Source: Streptomyces tardus
GTDB taxonomy: Bacteria; Actinomycetota; Actinomycetes; Streptomycetales; Streptomycetaceae
Length of the DNA: 64,000 bases
Assembly: GCF_018101125.2 (NCBI RefSeq)
Contig: NZ_JAELVF020000001.1
Coordinates: 1,190,998 to 1,254,997 of the forward strand
Reading direction: 5' to 3'
In this document: positions 46,389-55,660 of the stretch, in pieces
How positions within the stretch are numbered: the stretch's first letter is position 1
Layout: each line of letters begins with the position of its first letter
Notes under the pieces: model-generated
The model's input: the letters and a program-made list of their open reading frames with translations, nothing else
Told to the model about the DNA's origin: nothing
Databases searched by the model: none
Translations under genes and position numbers: made by a program

Positions 46389-46469
46389 AGGCGGCTCGGT
46401 GTTCGGCGGTCCGATGCCCGGGCGGACGCGGGCCCGCGGGACTGTGACCCGCGACCCGCGACCCGCGGC

Positions 46470-48293
46470 TCAGGCCCGGCCGGCGGCCTCCGCCGTGCCC
46501 GCCGTGCCCGCCGTGCCCGCGGCTCCCGTCGTCGCCGACTGCCAGGCGGCGTAGAGCTCCGCGTACCGGCCTGGGCGGGCGGACAGCTCCTCGTGCGTGC
46601 CCTGCTGGACGATGCGGCCGGCGTCGAAGACCAGCACCCGGTCGGCCGCCTCCGCGGTGGAGAGCCGGTGCGCCACCGAGACCGCGGTACGGCCCCGGGT
46701 GGCGGTCTCCAGGGCGCGCTGGAGGCGCTGTTCGGTCGCCGGGTCGACGGCCGAGGTCGCCTCGTCCAGTACGAGCAGGTCGGGGTCGGCGAGGTATGCG
46801 CGGGCCAGCGCCACCAGTTGCCGTTCGCCGGCCGACAGCGCCTCGCCGCGCGGCCCGGCCGGGGTCTCCAGCCCGCCGGGGAGCGACTCGGCCCAGCCGG
46901 TGAGCCCGAGGTCGGCGAGCGCGGCACGGACCTCGTCGTCACCGACGTCGGCGCGGCCGTACCGGATGTTCTCGCCGACCGTGGTGTTGAAGAGGAAACC
47001 GTCCTGAGGCACCATCACCACCCGGCGTCGCAGCGACTCCAGCGGCACGTCCGTCAGCGGCACTCCGCCGAGGAGGACCCGTCCCGAGGACGGGTCGGCC
47101 AGCCGGGTCAGCAGTTTGACGAAGGTCGACTTGCCGGATCCGGTCTCGCCGACGACGGCGACCCGGCTGCGCGGGGCGATCTCCACCGAGACGCCGTGCA
47201 GCACCCGCCCGCCGTCGGGGTAGGCGTACTCCACCTCCTCGAAGCCGACGCCCACCGGGCCCGGCTCCAGCTCAACACCCTTCTCGCCCGGGTCCTCGAC
47301 CTCGCGCGGCGCCTCGATGACGGCGAGCGTGCGGCGCAGCCCGGCGAGCGCGTTCTGGAGCTCGTTGAGCACCTCGGTGCTCATCTGCGCCGGGCCGATG
47401 AAGAGCGTCACCAGAAAGAGGAAAGCGACCAACTCCCCCGCTGTCATGTGGCCGTTGATGCCCAGCACGACGCCGAAGCTCACCACCGCACCGATGGCCA
47501 GTGCCGCGGCGATCTCCCCGCTGGAGAGAGTGACGGCCACCAGTCGCTGCGCCCTGCCCTGCGCCCTGCGGTGGTCCTCCACCGCGGTGTCGATGCGCCC
47601 GCCGATCAGACCCGAGGCGTTGTGCGCACGGATCACCGCGGCGCCGGCGACGGCCTCGCCGGTGGTGGCGAGCATCGCGCCCGCACGGGTGCGGACGTCG
47701 GCGTAGCGGAAGGAGAGACGGTGCTGGAGCCGCGGCAGGATCAGCGCGAGCGGCAGGAAGACCGCCCACACGGTCAGGGCCAGCGCCCAGGAGTAGGCGA
47801 ACATCACCGCGCTGCCCACCAGCAGTTGGCAGCCGCTGACCAGCAGCATCCCGCCGAACTGGAGAAAGATGCTGAACTGGTCCACGTCGCCGGTGACCCG
47901 GGCGACCAGATCACCGCGCTGTTCGCCGCCGAGGGCGGGCGCGGACAGGTCGTGCACCCGTCGGAACGCCTTCTTGCGCATCTCCGCGAGCGCCGTCTCC
48001 ACCTCCCGGTAGAGCCGGTGGTTCATCCGGTAGGTGATCCACGCCGTGCAGAACACCGCCACCGCGCAGATGCCGACCGAACCGAGCACGAAGCCCGTGC
48101 GCGGCCCCTCCTCGGACTGGATTCCGGTGTCGAGCGTCACCTGCACCGCGATCGGCACCACCACCCGGCCCGCGGCGGCGACCACCGCGAGCAGCAGGAC
48201 GACGAGCAGGCCGCGCCGCAGCGTCGGCGAGGTGGCGAACAGCCGCTTCAGCGTGCCGGTCGCGCTGTGGTGGGAGCCCCCGATACGGCTCAT
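46470..48293 (-). CDS. ABC exporter subunit with canonical ATPase site
   Basis: 607 residues: a six-helix transmembrane domain (about 25-325) fused to an ATPase domain with Walker A GETGSGKST, signature LSAGER, Walker B LLVLDEATSAVD and H-loop AHRLST. It ends in Ala/Gly/Thr repeats (GTAGTAGTA). The ATG overlaps the stop of the upstream exporter gene, so the two chains are made together and probably form a heterodimer that exports the cluster product. Confidence 0.93.
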   Translation of the reverse strand: MSRIGGSHHSATGTLKRLFATSPTLRRGLLVVLLLAVVAAAGRVVVPIAVQVTLDTGIQSEEGPRTGFVLGSVGICAVAVFCTAWITYRMNHRLYREVETALAEMRKKAFRRVHDLSAPALGGEQRGDLVARVTGDVDQFSIFLQFGGMLLVSGCQLLVGSAVMFAYSWALALTVWAVFLPLALILPRLQHRLSFRYADVRTRAGAMLATTGEAVAGAAVIRAHNASGLIGGRIDTAVEDHRRAQGRAQRLVAVTLSSGEIAAALAIGAVVSFGVVLGINGHMTAGELVAFLFLVTLFIGPAQMSTEVLNELQNALAGLRRTLAVIEAPREVEDPGEKGVELEPGPVGVGFEEVEYAYPDGGRVLHGVSVEIAPRSRVAVVGETGSGKSTFVKLLTRLADPSSGRVLLGGVPLTDVPLESLRRRVVMVPQDGFLFNTTVGENIRYGRADVGDDEVRAALADLGLTGWAESLPGGLETPAGPRGEALSAGERQLVALARAYLADPDLLVLDEATSAVDPATEQRLQRALETATRGRTAVSVAHRLSTAEAADRVLVFDAGRIVQQGTHEELSARPGRYAELYAAWQSATTGAAGTAGTAGTAEAAGRA

Positions 48294-50146
48294 GCGGTCC
48301 GTCCCTCCTCGGCTTCTGCGGGGGACGCGCCGACCGCCGCGTCCCCCTGGCTTCCGTCGTCCTCGGCGCCGTCACCGGCCCGGTGGCCGTTCTGCTCGCC
48401 CTCGTAGGCGGTGACCAGGGAGCGGTACCCGGTGCAGCGGGCGAGGAGCTCGGCGTGCGAGCCGGCGTCCGCGACCCGGCCGCGGTCCACGTAGACGATG
48501 TGGTCGGCGAGCGCGATGGTCGCCTTGCGGTAGGCCACCACCACGACGGTGGAGGGCAGTTGGGAGGTGCGCAGCCGGTTGAGGATGCGGCTCTCCACCT
48601 CGGGGTCGACGCTCGACGTGGCGTCGTCGAGCACCAGCAGTCGCGGTCGGCGCACCAACGCCCGGGCCAGCGCGATGCGTTGGCGCTGGCCGCCGGAGAG
48701 GGTGGCGCCGCGTTCACCGACCCCGGCGTCGAGCCCCTCCGGCAACTCGCGCACCACCTGGGCCACATCGGCCGCCTCCAGCGCCTCCCAGACCGCCGCG
48801 TCGTCCCGCTCCAGGCCGAGCAGGACGTTGCCGCGGACGGTGTCGTCGAAGAGCAGCGCCTCCTGCGGGACGAAGGCCACCGCGGACGCCACCTCACCCG
48901 AACGCATCTGCCGCGCGTTCATCCCGTCCATCAGCACCTCGCCGCGGTCCGGGTCGATCAGCCGCACCATCAGCGCCGCCAGGGTGGACTTGCCCGAGCC
49001 GGTCGGCCCCACCACGGCCACCGTGCTGCCCGCGCCGGTGCTGAGCGTCACATCGCGCAGCACATCGCTGCCGTTGTACGCGTAACTCACCCCGCGGGCA
49101 TCGAGGTTGAGCGGGCCGGGGTCGGTCAGCCGCAGCTCGCCGCTGGGCATGTCGCCCTCGGCGTCCAGCACGGCACGCACCCGCTCCCAACCGACCGCCG
49201 AACGCGGCAGTTCCGCGAGCACCCAGCCGAAGGCCCGTACCGGGAAGGCGATCATCGTGAACAGATAGGCCACCTGCACCAGTTCGGCGACGCCGATCGC
49301 CCCGGAGGCCATCCGGCTGGTGCCGACCGCCAGGACGGTCAGGATGCCGAGGTTGGGCAGCGCGTCCAGCAGCGGGTCGAAGCGCCCCCGCATCCGACCG
49401 ACCGCCACGTTGGCGTCCCGCAGCGCCTCGGCCCGCTCCGCCATCCGCGCGGACTCGTGCGCCTCCAGGCCCAGGGTCTTCACCACCACGGCGCCGTCGA
49501 AGCTCTCGTGCGCGATGTCGGCCACCTCGGCGCGCAGGCTCTGAGCACGCGCCGCCAGCGGGGAGAGTCTGCGCTGGTAGAAGACGTTGAGCAGGCCGAT
49601 GGCGGGGAAGAGCGCGATACTCACCAGCGCCAGCACCGGATCGACCAGGATCAGCGAACCGATGGCCGAGACCAGCATGATCACCACGCCGAGCGCCGTC
49701 GGCAGCGGGATGATCGGCGCCCACACAGCCTCGACGTCGGAGTTGACCGTCGACAACAGCCGTCCTGCGGAGTGGCGTTGGTGCCACGACAGCGGCAACT
49801 GGAGGTAGCGGTGGGCGACTCGGCGCCGGTAGGTGGACTGGAGCCGGAACTGCATCAGCCCGGCGCCCACCCGGCGTCCGATCACTCCCACCACCCGCAG
49901 CATCGCGACCGCGAAGATGGCGGCGCCCGCCGCCGCGAGGGCGGCGTGCGAGGTCTCCCCGCTCTCGAACGCCGGCAGGATCACCCGGTCGGTGATCCTG
50001 CCCAGCACCCAGGAGGTGGCGACAGGGGCGACGCCGTACAGGGCGCTGGCCGCGAGTGCCGCGCCGAAGATCCAGGGCTCCTCCCGCACGGCGGCCGTGA
50101 GAACGGGCAGGCCCTTACGGCGTGAGGGCCCGTCGGCTTCGGACAC
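48290..50146 (-). CDS. ABC exporter subunit with degenerate ATPase site
   Basis: 618 residues, transmembrane domain about 25-310 then ATPase. Walker A GPTGSGKST and signature LSGGQRQR are intact, but the Walker B catalytic Glu is Asp (LLVLDDATSSVD) and the H-loop His is Tyr (VVAYRKATIAL). Such a degenerate site is common in one half of heterodimeric exporters. The GTG at 50146 has GAAGGAAGG upstream; an earlier GTG 30 bases away lacks a site. Confidence 0.93.
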   Translation of the reverse strand: MSEADGPSRRKGLPVLTAAVREEPWIFGAALAASALYGVAPVATSWVLGRITDRVILPAFESGETSHAALAAAGAAIFAVAMLRVVGVIGRRVGAGLMQFRLQSTYRRRVAHRYLQLPLSWHQRHSAGRLLSTVNSDVEAVWAPIIPLPTALGVVIMLVSAIGSLILVDPVLALVSIALFPAIGLLNVFYQRRLSPLAARAQSLRAEVADIAHESFDGAVVVKTLGLEAHESARMAERAEALRDANVAVGRMRGRFDPLLDALPNLGILTVLAVGTSRMASGAIGVAELVQVAYLFTMIAFPVRAFGWVLAELPRSAVGWERVRAVLDAEGDMPSGELRLTDPGPLNLDARGVSYAYNGSDVLRDVTLSTGAGSTVAVVGPTGSGKSTLAALMVRLIDPDRGEVLMDGMNARQMRSGEVASAVAFVPQEALLFDDTVRGNVLLGLERDDAAVWEALEAADVAQVVRELPEGLDAGVGERGATLSGGQRQRIALARALVRRPRLLVLDDATSSVDPEVESRILNRLRTSQLPSTVVVVAYRKATIALADHIVYVDRGRVADAGSHAELLARCTGYRSLVTAYEGEQNGHRAGDGAEDDGSQGDAAVGASPAEAEEGRTA

Positions 50147-50183
50147 GGATGTCCTTCCTTCCTGCGAGACGCACACGGCCGTA

Positions 50184-50270
50184 CCCGCCCACCGCCCCTG
50201 CGCGGGAGACGCGGGAACGCGGGGCGCGAGGGCGCGTTCCCGCGTCTCCCGCGCAGGGGCGGTGGGCGGG
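50184..50270. terminator. Perfect 38-base inverted repeat (terminator)
   Basis: Bases 50184-50221 and 50233-50270 are exact reverse complements around an 11-base loop. It lies 38 bases downstream of the aldo/keto reductase stop and 38 bases before the exporter start, so it should stop reductase transcription or attenuate read-through into the exporter. Confidence 0.8.
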
Positions 50271-50308
50271 GAGTGCGGCTGCGGCGGAGTGCGCCGGGGG
50301 CGGAGGTG

Positions 50309-51256
50309 TCACTGCCGGGCGCCCGCGGGTGCCGGCAGTGCGTCGAGCAGCGCCGTCTCCTCCCGGGTGAGCCGCAGTTCGGCGGCGGCGGTGTTCTCCT
50401 CCACATAACGCGCGTTCTTGGTGCCCGGTATCGCCACGATGTGGTCTCCCTGCGCCAGCACCCAGGCGAGCGCGATCTGCGAGGGCGCGACACCGCGACC
50501 GTCGGCCACCTTGCGCACCGCGTCGGCCAGCGGCAGGTTGGCCACCAGGTTCTCGGGCTGGAAGCGGGGGTTGACCAGGCGGTAGTCGTCCGCGGGCAGG
50601 TCCTCGCTGGAGGCGAAGCGGCCGGTCAGAAAGCCGCGGCCGAGTGGCGAGTAGGCAAGCACGGCAATGGACTCGCGGGCGGTGAAGGGCACCAGCTCGG
50701 CGAGGGAGTCCCTGGTCCACAGCGAGATCTCCGCCTGCACCGCGGCCACCGGGTGGACCGCCTGCGCGGTGCGGATCTGCTCCACGGTGACGTCCGAGAG
50801 GCCGAGCGCACGGACCTTGCCGGCGCGCACCGTCTCCGCCATCGCGCCCCAGCTCTCCTCCAGCGGCACTTCGGGGTCGACCCGGTGGAGCTGGTAGAGG
50901 TCGATGCGGTCGGTGCCCAGCCTGCGCAGGCTGGCGTCGACCGCCGCCCTGATGTGCTCGGGCCGGCCGTCCTTGCGCAGCCTGGTCTCGCCGGGGACGA
51001 AGCCCACCTTCGTCGCGACGAACGCCTTCTCGCGGCGCCCTGCGAGGGCGCGGCCGACCAACTCCTCGTTGGTGTGCGGGCCGTAGACGTCCGCGGTGTC
51101 GATGAGGTCCGCGCTCAGATCCAGCGCGCGGTGGACGGCGGCGATCGAGGCCGTGTCGTCCCGTCCGTGGGGGTCGTACGCATAGGACATCCCCATGCAG
51201 CCGAGTCCCACGACGCCTACCCGCTGCCCGTCCTGCCCGATGGCGGTGGTGCGCAA
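50309..51256 (-). CDS. Aldo/keto reductase
   Basis: 315 residues of the AKR fold: GVVGLGCMGMSYAY, DTADVYGPHTNEELVG (catalytic Asp and Tyr), FVATKVG (Lys), YQLHRVDP (His), and IPGTKNARYVEEN for NADPH. It resembles the AKR13 group of broad aldehyde reductases. It lies between two hairpins and could be part of the pathway or a housekeeping gene; nothing in the sequence decides. Confidence 0.92.
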   Translation of the reverse strand: MRTTAIGQDGQRVGVVGLGCMGMSYAYDPHGRDDTASIAAVHRALDLSADLIDTADVYGPHTNEELVGRALAGRREKAFVATKVGFVPGETRLRKDGRPEHIRAAVDASLRRLGTDRIDLYQLHRVDPEVPLEESWGAMAETVRAGKVRALGLSDVTVEQIRTAQAVHPVAAVQAEISLWTRDSLAELVPFTARESIAVLAYSPLGRGFLTGRFASSEDLPADDYRLVNPRFQPENLVANLPLADAVRKVADGRGVAPSQIALAWVLAQGDHIVAIPGTKNARYVEENTAAAELRLTREETALLDALPAPAGARQ

Positions 51257-51297
51257 CTCACGTCTCCTGTTCGGGGGTTGTGCTCCGGCGATGAGAT

Positions 51298-51344
51298 CGG
51301 GGCCGGGCCGCGCCCACCACCTCGGTGGACACGACCCGGCCCCG
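51298..51344. terminator. Terminator hairpin upstream of the aldo/keto reductase
   Basis: Arms 51298-51307 and 51335-51344 pair perfectly, and an inner stem (51314-51318 with 51324-51328) continues with a few mismatches. It directly follows the stop of the minus-strand kinase gene at 51351. Confidence 0.65.
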
Positions 51345-51350
51345 GGACGT

Positions 51351-51914
51351 TCAGGAAACGGCGCCCTCGGTCCAGGCCCGCTTGAGGATCTCGTCCACGG
51401 TCTGGTCGACCGTCTGGTCGGAGGTGTCCAGCCAGAGGCCGACCTCCGGGGTGCTTCCGCGCAGCACGGCGTCGAGGTCCTTGGGCTGCCAGTCCGGGCC
51501 GTACCCGGTCTTGGCGCGCTTCTCCTCCCGCGCCAGCACGGCGTCGGGGCTGGGAGCCAGGACGACCACGGCCAGCGGCCGGCTCTTGATCGTCTCGGTG
51601 ATCTCCTGGAGGTGCTCGCCGAGCAGGATGTCCTGGATGATCGCGGTGAAGCCCGCCTGGCAGTACGCGTCGGCGGACGCCGCTGCCAGCCGGTGCCTCA
51701 GGCGCAGCTGCTCCAGGGCCTCCGGCTCCGGGTCGGCGGTCATGTTGACCTGGCCGTTGACGATCATGCGGCGGAAGAAGTCGCCGCGCACGTGAACAGA
51801 CCGGTCCAACCGCTCGGCCAGAGCCTGTGCGACGGTCGACTTGCCCGCCGCGGAGATGCCCGACAGGACGAGGACGCCCCTGCTGCCCCCGTCACCCGGA
51901 ATGTTGTCTGCCAT
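51351..51914 (-). CDS. P-loop kinase, chloramphenicol phosphotransferase-like (paralogue 2)
   Basis: 187 residues. Walker A is GISAAGKST; VRGDFFRRMIVNGQVNMTAD, RLAAASADAYCQAGF, IIQDILLG, VVVLAPSPDAVLAREEKR and GLWLDTSDQTVDQTVDEIL follow in the order of CPT-like kinases, closer to the canonical pattern than its paralogue at 34505-35116. A self-resistance phosphotransferase is a natural reading at a cluster edge. The ATG at 51914 begins just before conserved sequence; its ribosome binding site is weak. Confidence 0.78.
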   Translation of the reverse strand: MADNIPGDGGSRGVLVLSGISAAGKSTVAQALAERLDRSVHVRGDFFRRMIVNGQVNMTADPEPEALEQLRLRHRLAAASADAYCQAGFTAIIQDILLGEHLQEITETIKSRPLAVVVLAPSPDAVLAREEKRAKTGYGPDWQPKDLDAVLRGSTPEVGLWLDTSDQTVDQTVDEILKRAWTEGAVS

Positions 51915-52063
51915 TGGGGAAGTGTTTCCTCTCTCGTGTACTCGATCGCACGGCGACCACGTCGAACGCGGCGACCGCCGGCGGTTCAGCAAACCCAGCA
52001 AACCCAGCAAACCCGCAATCGCCGACCGCAAATGCCGGCGCGGGAATTCGGTGCCCTGTGCAC

Positions 52064-52948
52064 TCAGTCGCGCTCAAGGATGAGCAGGTCCATTGAGGCC
52101 GGCCTCTCGGTGGAGGTGCCCCAGGTACCCGGCTTCGGTTCCCGACGCAGGTGCAGACCATATCGCGCAGCCGCCTCGCGCAGATACTCGACCCGGTAGG
52201 CGATCGCGTACGTCGGCTCTTCCTTCGAATGCACATAGTATTCGCCATGATCATTTGTGAAGGTGAACGCGGTACGCCCCTGGGCGATATTTTCGGCCAC
52301 CTTGTCGTCGACGAGATAGGCCGTCGCGAAGCACTGACCGCCGGGCCGCAGCACACGAGCGGCCTCGGTCAGATAATTGTCCAGCTCCGGCGGCAGCAGA
52401 TGACTGATGAGACCCACCATGGCGACCACGTCGAACGCGGAATCCTCGGCCGGGAATCGGAAATCAGCGGCCGAAAGTTTTCCGTCGGGATTATAGATCT
52501 CCTGACGGATGTCGACATGCTCGAACCGGAAATTCGGATGCCGGGCGGTGATGGCGGAGGAGCACCAGTCGATGGCGTGCGGCACGATGTCGAAGCCGAG
52601 ATAGGAGCCCTTCTCGCCCAGCACGTCGGTGAGCGGGACCGCGATGCGACCCGCGCCGCAGCCGGCGTCCAACACGTCGTGCGAGGGGCCGACCCCCAGC
52701 TCCTCCTGCATGTAGTCGGTGATCTGGCGCCCGACCTTCAGGAAGTCGCCGTTGCCGATGAAGCGGCGGTACCTGCGCGGCGGCAGCAACTCGTGGTCCC
52801 GGCCGCGCAACCGGTCGGTCAGGTCCAGAATTCGCAGCCCCGCCCGGTAACAGGAAGCCCGCAGCTGATCGAAAGCACTGGAAGCACGCACCGTGGACGT
52901 GTATTTAGTCGCCTTCAACGCTTTCAGCTCGGATTTGTTGTCCGGCAT
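52064..52948 (-). CDS. Class I SAM-dependent methyltransferase
   Basis: 294 residues. About 90 residues precede motif I, DVLDAGCGAGRIAVPL, then YLGFDIVPHAIDWC, FEHVDIRQEIYNP, DVVAMVGLISHL and VLRPGGQCFATAYL. The N-terminal extension (RYRRFIGNGDFLKVGRQI) is seen in sugar and small-molecule methyltransferases. Third-position G/C content is lower than in neighbours (ATA, ATT, GAT, TAT codons are frequent), which may mark separate acquisition. It is the outermost minus-strand gene of the cluster, and a 149-base gap separates it from the kinase. Confidence 0.85.
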   Translation of the reverse strand: MPDNKSELKALKATKYTSTVRASSAFDQLRASCYRAGLRILDLTDRLRGRDHELLPPRRYRRFIGNGDFLKVGRQITDYMQEELGVGPSHDVLDAGCGAGRIAVPLTDVLGEKGSYLGFDIVPHAIDWCSSAITARHPNFRFEHVDIRQEIYNPDGKLSAADFRFPAEDSAFDVVAMVGLISHLLPPELDNYLTEAARVLRPGGQCFATAYLVDDKVAENIAQGRTAFTFTNDHGEYYVHSKEEPTYAIAYRVEYLREAAARYGLHLRREPKPGTWGTSTERPASMDLLILERD

Positions 52949-53633
52949 GACGAGCGGCCCCTTTCTGGCGATTTCTGCGATCGTGCCGAATCTGATGGCA
53001 GTACGGGCGCGCCAGGGGTTTCCGTTGTTTCTCGCCGCACGGCGGAGTACGCCGTCCAAAGGGTCGCAGCCACACCCCCGTGCCCCACGGGACACAGCAT
53101 GTCCCGAGCGACACCGATGGTCAACAGTGACGAAGAACGCCGGCAGCAGGCATTGTCCGATTCTGCCCCGATTACCCCCGCGCAACATCGATTCCGGGTC
53201 TCCGGAAACCGGACCGAATGCGGTTGCCGCTTCAACGGAACATAGTCCGGAGGCATGTGCACGCGGCTTCCCTACGGCCTTCACCGGCCCCTGCGAACTC
53301 GTGCAGGTTACCGCTATCCGCACCCGCGGAGAGAAGTGCGGCCAGGTCCCGCCGGCCGTACTTTGGCCGAAATCAAACGTTGCCTTTGCCGGTCGCCCGT
53401 GGAACAGCCCACTCATTCTTTCGGAGCGGGGAGCCGGGGTGCGGCGGGGAGGCGGAAGCGAGGGAGCGAGGGAGCGAGCCGGCGGAGAGGCGAGGAGCGG
53501 GCCGGCACGGCGGCGGGTCGGCAGGGCGGCGGGTCGGACTCACCGGCGCTGCTGCGGAGGGGCGACGCGCCGCCGGGCCGCGTACGCCGTGTCCGCATCG
53601 GCGGACCGCCGGCTGCCCGCCGCGGCGCGCCGG
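52949..53633. other. 685-base region without a gene, right border of the cluster
   Basis: No coding-like frame. The left 400 bases are comparatively AT-rich and hold a candidate promoter for the methyltransferase; the right part is very GC-rich, with a short AGCGAGGG tandem repeat (53457-53478) and runs of GGCGGGTCGG, ahead of the selB stop. Confidence 0.5.
53096..53124 (-). promoter_or_regulatory. Candidate promoter for the methyltransferase operon
   Basis: On the minus strand TTGACC (53124-53119) and CATGCT (53101-53096) are 17 bases apart, about 150 bases upstream of the ATG at 52948. The -10 match is weak. Confidence 0.35.
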
Positions 53634-55637
53634 TCAGGAGGTGAGGGTGCGGCGGCCTTCGGTGTCGCGACGGGTGTGGCCGGCGGTGTCGAGCGCCTCC
53701 AGCAGCGGCACCGCCACCCGCCGGCTGGTGCCCAGAGCACGGGCGCACTCCCCCGGGCCGAACGAGCCCTTCAACGACCGGAGTTGGGCAACGGCGCGGT
53801 CGGTTGCGCCCGGGGCCAGATGGAGCGGTCCGATCCGCTCCAGATGGCCGCGACGCACCAGCAGTGCGAGAGCGGCCTCGTTGAGGCCGAGTTCGCCGAG
53901 CTGCCGCCGGGTGGGCGCGCCGAACGGATCGTCGTCCAGGTGGCGAAGGAGCCGCTCCAGCGCCGCCGAGACCTGCGGGGGCAGCCGGTCGGCGTTCGCG
54001 GCACGGTGGATCCGGCCTTCGCGCACCACCAACTCCGGGCCGAACAGGGCGTTCGGCGGCAGGGCGTCGGGCAGGCCGAGGAACTGACGGGCACGGCCGA
54101 GCGGCAGCCCTGGATCGTCGGGGCTCGCCGCGGCGTGGCGGTCGACCTCCGCACGCAGCGCGGCAGCCGCCCGGTCCGCGTACCCCGCGTCGAGCAGGTA
54201 CGGGCCCGCGTCGAGCAGGTGCGCCCGCGCGTCGGGCGGGCCGGCGATGGGCACAGGACCGGAGGCGGGTTCGACCGAAACGGCCTCGGGTGGGGCCGGA
54301 CCGGAGGCGGGCGCGACCGGGGAGGTGGTGGAACGCAACGCGTAGCCCATCGCGGTGAGTTCGGCTCGGTGGGCGAAGCCGACGGCGCGCAGCCGGCCGG
54401 TGGGGTCGGCGGGTTCGGCGACGTCGGAGAGCAGCCGCGCCCGTGCCGCGGCGGCGCCGCGCCTGCGCAGTTCCGGCGGGGCGACGTCCAGTACGACGGC
54501 GCCCCGCAGCAACCGCGAACCGGGGTCGCGCAGCAGCAACCGGTCGCCGACGTGCAGATCCAGCGGCGTACGCAGGGCGAGGCGGACGGTGTCGAGCCCA
54601 AGTGGACGCAGCCGTGCGGCGGTTGACGCGGTGCCGCAGTGCACCAGGGGCTCGGCGGGCAGCCGGGGAACCGGGTTCGTGGCGCGCTCTCCGGGTTCGG
54701 TCCGTACGTCGAGGCGGACGTCGACGGTGGAGGTCCGCCACCACGCCCCCGGTCCGACGAGGGCGTGGCCCCGGCGGATGTCGCCCGCGGACGCACGACG
54801 GAGGTTGACCGCCACCCGGGCCGGGCCGCGAGCCCGGGAGACCTCCTCCCCCAGGCATTGGAGTCCGCGGACGGTGACGGGGGTGCCGGCGGGCGAGAGC
54901 TCCAGGGTGTCACCCACCGCGAGTGTGCCCGCTTCGAGCGTGCCGGTGACGACGGTGCCGGCCCCGGCCACGGTGAACGCGCGGTCCAGCCACAGCCGTA
55001 CGGGCGCCCGCGGGTCGGGGGTCGGCGCCGCGGCGGCCACCCCGTCCAGCGCTGCCAGCAGTTCCGCCAGCCCCGCGCCGGTACGGGCGCTGACGGCCAC
55101 CGCGGGCGCGTCGGCCAGCCCGGTGCCGGCCGTGTGCTCGCGCGCCTGCGCCAGTGCGTCGACCGGATCGGCGAGGTCGCTGCGGGTGATCACCAGCAGC
55201 CCGTCTTGGATGCCGAACGCCTTGAGGGCGGCGAGGTGTTCGGCGGTCTGCGGGCGCCACCCCTCGTCGGCGGAGACCACCAGCATCACCGCGGGGGAGG
55301 TGGCCAGGCCGGCGAAGGTGGTGGCCAGATAGCGGTGGTGGCCCGGCACGTCGACAAAGGCCAGCCGCCGCCCGCCGGGCGCGGTGGTCCGGACGAAGCC
55401 GAGGTCCAGGGTGAGGCCGCGGCGGCGCTCCTCCGCGAGGCGGTCGGGGTCGGTGCCGGTGAGCGCCCGCAGCAGCGTGGACTTGCCGTGGTCCACGTGT
55501 CCGGCGGTGGCGATCACGTACATCCCGGGCGCACCGGTCGTCCCGGCCCCGGTCGTCCCGCGCGCACCGGTCACACCGGTCACACCAGCCCCGGCCGTCC
55601 CGACCCCACTCACCCCGTTCGTCCCCGTCTGCGTCAC
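53634..55637 (-). CDS. selB: Selenocysteine-specific elongation factor
   Basis: 667 residues. GTPase motifs IATAGHVDHGKSTLL, DVPGHHRYL and TRSDLAD are followed by EF-Tu-like domains II and III and C-terminal winged helices (RRQLGELGLNEAAL, RALGTSRRVAVPLLEAL) that bind the SECIS element in mRNA. It delivers Sec-tRNA to UGA codons. I placed the start at the GTG at 55637, which has AGGAGA 6 bases upstream, giving a 38-residue Gly/Thr/Val-rich leader before MYVIATAGHV; starting at that Met (55523) is possible. Downstream of selA on the same strand. Confidence 0.93.
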   Translation of the reverse strand: MTQTGTNGVSGVGTAGAGVTGVTGARGTTGAGTTGAPGMYVIATAGHVDHGKSTLLRALTGTDPDRLAEERRRGLTLDLGFVRTTAPGGRRLAFVDVPGHHRYLATTFAGLATSPAVMLVVSADEGWRPQTAEHLAALKAFGIQDGLLVITRSDLADPVDALAQAREHTAGTGLADAPAVAVSARTGAGLAELLAALDGVAAAAPTPDPRAPVRLWLDRAFTVAGAGTVVTGTLEAGTLAVGDTLELSPAGTPVTVRGLQCLGEEVSRARGPARVAVNLRRASAGDIRRGHALVGPGAWWRTSTVDVRLDVRTEPGERATNPVPRLPAEPLVHCGTASTAARLRPLGLDTVRLALRTPLDLHVGDRLLLRDPGSRLLRGAVVLDVAPPELRRRGAAAARARLLSDVAEPADPTGRLRAVGFAHRAELTAMGYALRSTTSPVAPASGPAPPEAVSVEPASGPVPIAGPPDARAHLLDAGPYLLDAGYADRAAAALRAEVDRHAAASPDDPGLPLGRARQFLGLPDALPPNALFGPELVVREGRIHRAANADRLPPQVSAALERLLRHLDDDPFGAPTRRQLGELGLNEAALALLVRRGHLERIGPLHLAPGATDRAVAQLRSLKGSFGPGECARALGTSRRVAVPLLEALDTAGHTRRDTEGRRTLTS

Positions 55638-55660
55638 GGCACTCTCCTGCGTCGCCGCGG

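Noticed and set aside
46470..50146. The ABC pair as two independent homodimeric transporters
   Set aside because: The genes overlap by four bases and one has a degenerate ATPase site, which fits a heterodimer better.
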